A stretch of 10,499 bases of DNA from Candidatus Peribacterales bacterium (lineage in GTDB: Bacteria; Patescibacteriota; Gracilibacteria; Peribacterales; Peribacteraceae), in assembly GCA_020059985.1 (NCBI GenBank), contig JAGVCI010000005.1, forward strand, positions 1 to 10,499. The letters are read 5' to 3'. Below the pieces are notes generated by a model. The model did not search any database. It worked only from the letters and a program-made list of their open reading frames with translations, and was not told the DNA's origin. This document shows positions 1-9,200 of the stretch, piece by piece (the first letter of the stretch is position 1; each line of letters begins with the position of its first letter). The translations under genes and the position numbers were made by a program.

Positions 1-1
1 C

Positions 2-196
2 ATGAGACAGAGAGGATACGAGTTACCTCATAGCGCTCAAGTTTCGAACATGGCACGACTCTTCCATGAGGATACCGTTCTCACACTCCGCCGCGCAGAT
101 CCGGCACATGTCTATATTTCAAAGGATACATACAATGCGAAAGGGCATGAGGGATTAGAAAACACAGAAGAGCTGGTTCCTATCACAGATCTGTAG
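2..196 (+). CDS. 3' end of an unrecognised gene (C-terminal 64 residues visible)
   Basis: This open frame runs from an ATG at base 2 to a TAG at 194-196. The ATG sits at the window edge with no upstream sequence, so this is most likely an internal Met and the true start lies outside; a complete 64-residue protein cannot be excluded. The visible peptide is hydrophilic and has no signal peptide, membrane segment or cysteine. It contains the stretch DPAHVYISKDTYNAKGHEGL followed by ENTEELVPI, and reads like the C-terminal tail of a soluble cytoplasmic protein. I do not recognise a family and assign no function. It is convergent with the giant minus-strand gene, with only 12 bases between the two stop codons. 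It therefore belongs to a different transcription unit and is probably functionally unrelated. I think it is genuinely coding because the frame stays open to the edge and stops just short of its convergent neighbour. Confidence 0.55.
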   Translation: MRQRGYELPHSAQVSNMARLFHEDTVLTLRRADPAHVYISKDTYNAKGHEGLENTEELVPITDL

Positions 197-202
197 TCGA
201 CC

Positions 203-230
203 GAGACGTTATTTCGATTTTCGACGTCTC
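203..230. terminator. inverted repeat at the convergent gene junction, possible weak bidirectional terminator
   Basis: GAGACGT (203-209) is the exact reverse complement of ACGTCTC (224-230). Inside it, CGA (215-217) can pair with TCG (221-223) around a TTT loop, giving a bulged hairpin. It spans the stop codon and last codons of the minus-strand gene and lies just after the plus-strand stop. Position and symmetry suit a shared terminator. Neither strand has a clear U-tract after the stem, so an intrinsic terminator is only a weak call; RNA processing or chance are alternatives. Confidence 0.3.
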
Positions 231-3200
231 TTCACCCATGCGAGTCCAGCTGCCGCGCCCATCGCCAAGAAGGAGATCGCTGCTGGACCAGTTTCGCCGA
301 CGGTTGTTCCACTCGGTGTAATCACCGGAGTCGGAACGTACGCAGCGACTGGAATAGTGGCGACGGGGAGAGTGCCCGTGACGACCGGAGTTGTAGGCAC
401 AGGCTCGGTCGGAACCAGAACGCCAGTCGGTGCGGAAGGATGCTGATTGGCCACCTGTGCGAGTGTTCTTTCGTTGTACGAGAACTGCGCGATATTGGTG
501 AACGACGCACCAAGCTCGGTCTCCGCGTCGACCGTCACCGTGTACAGGTGATCGGATTCGAGGGGTTCCGCGAGAATGATCTCCACCGTGCGCGAGTCGA
601 TCTGCGTGATGGAGACCACCGGAATTTGCGGTGATCCGCGGATGAGGTAGCGCAGAACATCGAGCATCACCTCGCGGTTCACTGGAACGCGGAACTCGAT
701 ACGAATCTTCGTGGGCGAGAGCACCGTGATGCGGATGGCATCAGCCGGGAACTCGTCTGGGTGAATCTCCGTGAGACAGAAGCGGTTACACCCATCGCCG
801 TTCGTGAGGTTGCCGTCTTCACACTGCTCCGCGGGAGCTCTGAAACCATCACCACAGACTGCAGGAGTGGCGACCATCTCAAGTGCGCAGACAGCATTGC
901 ATCCGTCACCCGCCACACGATCGCCATCGTCACACTGTTCGCTCGTTTCACGCACGCCATCGCCGCAACGCGGCATGGTGCAATCCGTGCGACAGGAACC
1001 TGGACGAGTATCAGAGTTCAGGCCTCCCTCGTCACATTGTTCTTCTTTATCCAGTTTTCCATCTCCACACACGCCTGCAGCGGCGACCTCTACTTCTCTA
1101 GAGCACTCCGCGCTGCAACCGTCACCTGCACGTCTGTTGCCATCGTCGCACTGCTCTCCGCTATCCGTGCGTCCATCGCCACACACCGGTTCGGGTTCAT
1201 CTTCGGGCAGTCCTTCGATCTGGCACGATGCATTGCATCCATCGCTCGCACGCGTGTTTCCATCGTCACACTGTTCGCCCGGTTCGAGGACGGCGTTGCC
1301 ACAGCCATCTTGGCGTTCAGGCTCCTCCGGAGCGGCTGGACGTTCGATCGCACAGATCGCATTGCATCCATCGTCATTATTCTTGTTGCCGTCATCACAC
1401 TGTTCATCCTGTTCGAGTATGCCATTGCCGCAGCCCGGATCGGGAAGCGTGATGAGACGCGGACCATCAGGAGTGGACGTCGTGGTTCGTAACTGACACT
1501 CGTTGGAGCAGCCATCGGTATTAATCGTATTGCTGTCGTCGCATTGTTCTCCGAGACGAGCGGTCGTAATGCCGTCGCCGCAGCGCAGCAACTGACAGAG
1601 CGCAGAGCAGATCCCCACGCCATTTTCTCGACCGTGGTCACATGTTTCCTCTCCCTCGATTTTTCCGTTTCCACACACCGGTGCGAGCGGCGTGATTGCG
1701 GGAGGTTTCGGGAGAGTAACGACCGGCTCACGAACCGTCGGAATCGTGTTCGGCTTCGTAGGCTTCACATTGGTTGAAGTGTTCGTCTCCACCTTCACGA
1801 TGCGACAGCTGCGATCGCAGCGACGTTCATCGCCCAGTGCCGATGTCGAGAGTGTGGTATTTGGCGGATCACACTGTTCTGTGGCGACACGAAGGAATCC
1901 GTCTCCACACCAGGCATTCACACAATGATTGAGACATCCGTCGGTGTTGTCATCGTTCCCGTCGTCACATTGCTCCACTCCTTCGCGGGTACCATTTCCA
2001 CAGAGAAGCGTCGTCACACAGGATGTATCACCAGCAGGACAGAGCGAGCGGCAAATGCTCGGCTCCGTATTTTCACAGGTGTATCCATCCTCTATGCGAC
2101 AGAGCGAAGAGCATCCGTCACCAGAGAAAGCGTTATGATCATCGCATTGCTCAGCACCGAGTCTCCTGCCATCTCCACAGAGTGCTCCGCAGATGCTCGG
2201 GTTTCCTGAACAGAGGAATCCTGTTTCGACAGTACAGGTAGCTGTGCAACCGTCTCCAATTTGCAGGTTTCCATCGTCACAGGCCTCTGCTCCAGTTTTT
2301 CGGCCGTCACCACAGATCGCGACACAGGCGCTCGGGACTCCCGTGCATTCAAATCCGAGTTCGGTTTCGCAGGTCGCAGAGCACCCGTCGCTCGCGATGG
2401 CGTTTCCGTCGTCGCACGATTCGTCACCGAGGAGCAGCCCGTCACCGCAGATACCGCGGCAAATACTCGGACTTCCTGTGCAGGAGAATCCCCCGCCAAC
2501 GGTACAAGTCACCGAGCAACCATCTCCATCCAGAATATTTCCGTCATCACAGGCTTCGTTCACTGTGCGCACTCCATCACCACAGACCTCGATACAAACA
2601 CTCGGATTGCCGCTACACGTGAAGCCGGGTTCCACCGTGCATGTTGCAGAACAACCGTCGGCTGCGTCCGTATTATCATCGTCACAGACTTCGACGCCAC
2701 GCACGAGTCCATCACCGCAGATACCGACACACAGGCTCGGTGTGCCGCTACACGTGAATCCGGTTTCGATGCCGCACGACTTCGAACATCCGTCATCGTC
2801 GGCAGAGTTTCCATCATCGCACGTTTCATCGCCGACCTTCACGTTGTCTCCGCACACTTCCGCGCAGACGCTCGGTGAGCCAATACACTCAAATCCGGTT
2901 TCCGGTGCGCAGAGCGGTGAGCACCCGTCACCGGCGGTGCGATTATCATCGTCGCAGATTTCCCCCTGCTCCACGAACCCATTGCCACAATCGAGGAGTG
3001 AGAGCTGACAGAATGATGCTTCGAACGTCCAGTTCTCTGTATTTCCTCTATCAACGCATTCAGTAGTACATGCGAGCGGATTCTCCCCAAGGGATTCGCC
3101 ATCTTGAACATCCAATGTCGAAAGAACAGCAGTACCTTGCACGTCGATCATCCAGCGACTTCCCTCGGTGGTCGAACGCAGAGCCAGGAACGTGCAGGCC

Positions 3201-6200
3201 TCGTCGTCAGTATCGCCGGAAAGCGTGAGCGTGCCAGCGACAGTCTGTGTCTCTCCCGCTTCTAGCAAGAGAACGCCAGGTTCTGACGTTTCCATCGAGA
3301 GATGATGGTATGTGGTCGATCCTTCGATACGATGCGTCGGTCCCTCGAGAATAACGCTCGACGTGCCCGGTTGGAATGTTCCGCCCTCTTCCACGATCCA
3401 ATCACCGAGGAGATGCAGTTCTCCATCCGTTCCCGTCAGAATTCCTTCGGAGACCGTAAGGTTACCGTTCACATCGAGAGTCGCCGGAAGTGTGAACTGC
3501 GCTGTCGTTGCTCCACTAAAGGTCAGGTGATGATACGGAAGATCCTGCACCGTCGTGGATCCCGTCGGGAGCGCGTAGCGCACGGTAGAACCTGCGGCGA
3601 GTGTCGGCGGAGTTAATTCCTCAGTTCCATGGAGTTGAAGAATACCGCCATTGTTGATCAGGATATCCGCACCTTGTCCGGTCGCGAGGAGATCGAATCC
3701 TCCGAGATCGAGAACGCTTCCGTCTGTTACAGTCAGATCACGAGATGCTGTCGCGAGTGTGAGCGGAGCACCCAATGTCACGACGCCTGCAGATTTTGCG
3801 AGGCGAATATCCGCAGTGAATGCGGCTGGATTATCGTTCACCGTGAAGAGTTGATCCTCCGTGCCTACAAAGTGTAGAGCAGCATTTCCACCGAGGAACG
3901 TCGATCCGGCTACCGTGACATCGCCATGCGCTTCGAATACACCGCTATTCGCTAGACCGCTTTCCAGCGCGAGTATTCCGTCAATGGTCACGATGCGTCC
4001 TGTCGGAGAGAATGCAAGCGCGAAGTTCGACTGTTTATTCACCGTGAAGTCATGGAATCGCACACCGACAGGCAGAGTCCAGAGTCGCGCGAGTCCATCC
4101 GCGATGATGAGCCCATTCTGCGTATTGAAGGACGCGCCCTGTGCGAGTGTGACATCTCCTGCGATGCGCGTTTCTTCAGGCAAGCGGACGATACCGGCGT
4201 GAATGGCCACAGGACCATTGAGGTCGAGCACGCCCACGCCCGGCGTCGCCGTGAGTATTCCATTGACGATCTCAAATCCAGAGTTCGCGACGATCGTGGC
4301 ATCATCGAGTGTGATCGTATTCGAGAAGAGCCTGAACTGTGAGTTGAAGGTCACGGTGCTTCCACCATCGACGGAAAGTGTCGCTCCATCGAAGTTCACG
4401 AAGTTCTGTACGACGAGCGCACCACCATTGATCACAATCGATCCACCGTTGAGTGTATTCGACCCCTCCAGTTGCAGCGTCCCACCCGTGACAGACGTCG
4501 TACCTCCGAACATGAGGAGCGTGCCACCGATAATCGTGGTTCCGGAGACTTGCTCGAATGTTCCACCGTACATCGAGAGACTTCCCTGTTGATGGAACTG
4601 GAGATTGCCTCCTTCCACACGAATTTTTCCTGCTTCGAGGGAAACATTTCCTTCGAGGAATGCAGTGGCACCGCTCGTGACTGGACTCTTCAGTGTGACT
4701 GCCGAGGATCGGAGAGCCATGCGCGGGAGGCTTCCGCCATCCGCGAGTGTGACTGCACGGACAGTCGGCCCTTCGAGAGATAGAAGACCGGTTCCACCGT
4801 CGAAGCCAGATTCGTGCGTGACAGGACCGAGTGCTTGGATAGTGCCGATACCGAGATCTCCGTCCCCAAGGACAAGTGTTCCCTGCGCAATAACTGTGTC
4901 CCCCGTCGTGACGTTGAGACTCGATCCGTTATTTTTGCGCAGCGTCACATTGTAGAAAGTTTCCGTCGACGGAACATCAATACTGTGCGATGTGCCATCG
5001 AAGATCACTGTTCCATTATTGTGGTGGAAGACACCAGCCGTCTGCACCCAATCGCTACGAACGTGGAGAACGGGCGGCGCTTCGAACGTTCCTCCTGAGA
5101 GGCGGAAGACACCGACGAAGTCGTCGTTGAAGGCCACAGTTCCGTGTTCCGGATCAAATATTCCACCGGAAAGTGTGACGTCTCCGTTGAAGAGTACACC
5201 GATCGTTTCCGCGCACAGATCGAACACACATCCGTAGTCACCGTTGCGACCGACCGTCGTCCCATCTCCGCATGTTTGCGTTTGCGGAGCGCAGGTATCA
5301 CCGAGGTGGATCTCCGGTGCCACTGTCTGTTCGTAGACAAATTGTCCCGCAGTCTGGCTGTAGTCTCCGTTGATCTCCACGATGTGCGGACCCTTGGCAA
5401 AGACTCCGGCGAGTTCCATACCACCGACTTCGATATCGCGGTCGAGCTCGATGATCGTACTGGATGGAATATCGAGAATCGTTCCTGGAGCAAGCAAGAG
5501 CTGTTCTGCAGTTACCGTCACGAGTGAAGAAACATCAACAGTCGAAACGCCACCGACGAGGAATGCGGTGTCGAAGACTTCCGATGTCCGCTCACGGAGA
5601 TTTTCTAAGCGCAGTGCACTCGCACGTAGCTTCACGCCGCTGACCGTCGTTCCACTCGCACGATGCACGGTGAGCGCGCGACTCGGTGCACCCTGGAGGA
5701 AAAGCGTGAGGAGATCACCAGTCACAAGCGATTGATCATCGAAGCTGAATGTTCCATTCGCGCCTGTCAACGTCGTGGCAACCGCTGGACCTCCGTTGAT
5801 ACTGAGGGCAACAGTCGTACCGATACCGAGAGGCGTAACACCATCTGCGAGGTACGCAGTTCCCGATACTCGTGCCCCTCCGCCACCTCCACCCGCATCA
5901 TCACCGACACAGTAATCGACAGTCACGGTTCCACTGACGCCCGTATCCACGATGAGCGTTCCGTTCGAAGGATCGATTTCGATGCGGTTCCCCGCAGTGC
6001 CCTGACCCGGGAGCGAAAGCGAAGGACCGCTTTGGATATAGGTCTCGAATTGAAGATCCTCTTCCATTCCGGAGAGCCAGAGGAACGGATACCATTGACC
6101 AAATTGCGGAGAGTACACGTATGCATCTTCGCCGGCGAGCGCAGAGTAATTGCACATGGTGAGCACATACGGTGCATCTCCTCCCCATCCAGACTGTGCA

Positions 6201-9200
6201 CTGCGCAGGACGAGTACGTAGCGTTCACCCGCAGTCACCGTGGCGAGCTCCTCAAACACGACCGTGAATTTTTGATCCACATCGGTCACAAAATCGGAGA
6301 ACGGAACATCCGAAACATCGAACGTCGTCGTCGCGAGGAGCGTGCCCGCATCATAGGTTCCCGTGGAATCATCGAATTCACGCAGTTCAACATCAATGGT
6401 TCCCTGTGTTGTCGTTCCCACTTGTCGCAGCATGTGTAGAGACACAGAACTAAATGCTCCTGTCTGACCCGCGACAAAAGACTGCGCGTACGCGTCCATG
6501 AATCCAGAGAGAGGATCACCGAGAAGGAATGACGCCATTCCGCAGTAGGTCACGTTCCCGTTCGCCACGGGGAGGAAATTATTCACATCGATGACCTCGT
6601 CACCACCAGAGAGCGCATCGTTTCCATTGATCGCGACGCGGAGATCCCCTTCTGCGTACGCAGCTTCAAGGGATTCCACGGTATTTTCGATCGGGGCCCC
6701 AGACGCGCGAACGAGTGCGACACTCTGGTTTCCATCATCGAACCGGAAAGTGGTAGGGTTCGCATCACCGGCATTTCCAGCACTGCTTTCCTCGTAACAC
6801 GTGACATCGGGGTTCACGATGCGCTGCTCGCAGTAGTCCACAGTGAGCGGCGTCGAGAATGCAGTGTCGAGTGTGAATGTTCCAAGTTCTGGGTTCACGA
6901 TAATGCGTCCTCCTGGCGTTCCCTCGCCTGCGAGTACAAATGCCACATCTGGGCGCTGAATTGTCGTCTCGATGCCAAAGTCCCACTGTGGCATTTCTTG
7001 GAGACTGAATTCATTCGGGTAGAAGAATACTCCTCCGGTGTATGCGGGCGTCGAATGCGTCGGTAATGTGACCACACTTCCGGTCACTTGCGTCGCATCC
7101 AGTTCGAGAATGTATTTGGTATTGCGAGTGAGAGTCGGCGGTGAGGCGAAAGTTACATTCAGAAATGTCGTGTCGTTGATCGGAAGCGAACTTGCCGGAA
7201 AGCTCACTTGGCCAAGCAGTGCTCCTCCGAGCGGATACGTTCCTTGTGGAGTGCCCACACGCAAGCGCACGGTGAATGTTCCAGCGATTGATGTCGATGC
7301 TTTGCGCGCGCGAACTTTCAGAAGCTCAAGCGTCCCGTCGACCGTGCTCGTGAATGTCTGTGCTGCGTTTTGCCGATAGCCAACCATATTCGCGATGTGG
7401 AAGACCTCCTGACGTGCCGGACTCATGATCGACACATCGGTCACGAGTGGTCCGGGCCCGGGAACTATCGGTGTACCGTTACTGTAGAACGTGAAGGCAC
7501 CGGCATCGTACGCAGCCTGGAGCCCGGAAACGGTGAACGGAATTGGCGTGTTCGTTTCATCCACCATCACAATCGCATCGCCGTCACGATCAAAGGTGAA
7601 TGTGTCGCTGTTCGCGTCACCCGCATTTCCTGGCAACACTCCTTCGTGACAGTCAGGTGCTGAGCTATGGAACTCTTCGATGTAACAGTAATCGCCGGTC
7701 ACAGTTCCAATCGTCGCAAGGTCCACAGTGACAGCACCGGTCAGCGGATCCACGATCACACGTTCGCCAGCAGTTCCCTGTCCCGGAGGAACAATTTCGA
7801 GACCTGGCAGACGAATCTGTGTTTCAAATCCAAAATCTAAATTGGTCGGTGCATTTTGCCATGTCGTTGCTCCTGCGCGAATCTTCGCAATACCTCCTGC
7901 GTAGACAGGTGTGGTATGAAGCGGGAATACGACCACTCCACCCGTGACCTGCGTTCCTTCGATGACGATCGCATACTTCTGTCCACTCACGAGTGTCGGT
8001 GGAGTCGGGAACGAGACCGTGAACGACACCGTCGGAGAAAATATCGACAGCGTATTCGCATCAACTGTGGCTTGCGCAAGCAGCGTTTCGTCGGTTGGTG
8101 TGCCTGTCGCATCATCGTAGATCTTCACCGTCAGTGTTCCGCCAACAGCTGCTACCGATTTTCCAGCTTGGAATGTAAGGGAGTGGAACACGCCATTCGT
8201 GTTATTCGTAAATTGCTGTGCAATGGCTTGTAGACTGCCCGGTCCAGCGCTCATGGCGTTGGCAACGGCAAGACTGGTCGCCGCGACATCGGTGACAATC
8301 TGCGGAGCTGCCGGAACGATCGGTGCACCATCGCGATACACATGAAGTGCGCCCGCCGTGTATGCCGCATTGAGTGATACGGCATCCGATCCAATTGTAT
8401 TCCCGTTACTATCGACGAGTTCCGTCGGCGTTCCTGCGGGATCAAACGTGAAGGTTTTTGGATCCGCGTCTCCGGCATCGCCAAGGGCAACACCGGTCAC
8501 ACAGACCAATTCGGATTCCTCTTCATCGACAACAGGATCGGAGAAGATCGGCATACTCCTAAGGTGTGGGAGTCCATCGGCGAGCATCGTCCAGATGCTC
8601 TGGAAGTCCCATCCGTACGTTGCGGAGTTTTGGAGCTCAGAGAGTGTTTTTGGTGTTCCTCTGTTCGGAGAGAAGTCCTCAGGACTCTTCGCCACATCAT
8701 AAAATCCGCTGATGAATCCGCTCTCGAGCCACCCGACAATTCCTCCAACCGTATCTCCGGCAAGACAATTCGTGCACGAGATTTCTCCAAAGGAGACGAC
8801 TTCCGTCATGCTCGACGAGTTTCGGCCGACGATACCTCCGACAAGATACGTACCGGATGCATCTGCATCCGACAGCATTCTCGAAAATGCGTTCTCGATG
8901 CCATACCCGATAATTCCACCAACGGTGTAGCCACCGTTCACTATACATTCCGTGACCTCTCCTGCAGAAATCGCCGCAAATTGTGCAAAACCGAAGAGCC
9001 CGCCGACGTATCCCTCACCAGTGATAGAACACTCGCGGGAGAACATATTCTGAGCTTGTCCTGACTCGAACACTCCGGCGACGGAACCAACGACGTTCTC
9101 TCCTTCCACTGTCGCACCTCGCACCCCTATATTGTTGAGATTTCCAAGCGCATATCCTGCAAATGATCCAACATGGTTTTTTCCTTCAACCGTCGGATCA

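Noticed and set aside
212..300. LPXTG or MYXO-CTERM sorting signal
   Set aside because: There is no LPxTG-like pentapeptide and no Gly-Cys before the hydrophobic helix; only the general three-part layout is present.
761..1496. Two overlapping plus-strand open frames of more than 240 codons opposite the DUF4215 array
   Set aside because: They lie opposite a strongly supported protein repeat. The giant gene rarely uses codons whose reverse complement is a stop (TTA, CTA, TCA), so antisense frames stay open by chance. Their translations are low-complexity Ser/Pro/His- or Arg/Thr/Ile-rich and match no family I know.
776..2989. Possible CRISPR array or DNA minisatellite because of regular spacing
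   Set aside because: The repeats are protein-level (Cys/Asp/Gly pattern) and diverged in nucleotides; there are no identical direct repeats separated by unique spacers.
2193..3008. 271-codon plus-strand open frame with regular repeats (for example PSSQ / PSPQ)
   Set aside because: Its periodicity is the mirror image of the 135-bp DUF4215 units on the other strand. No ribosome-binding site or signal supports it.
5663..6439. 258-codon plus-strand open frame opposite long unit C
   Set aside because: Arg/Ile/Ser-rich antisense shadow with no recognisable motif; the minus-strand unit is homologous to its two neighbours, which proves the real frame.
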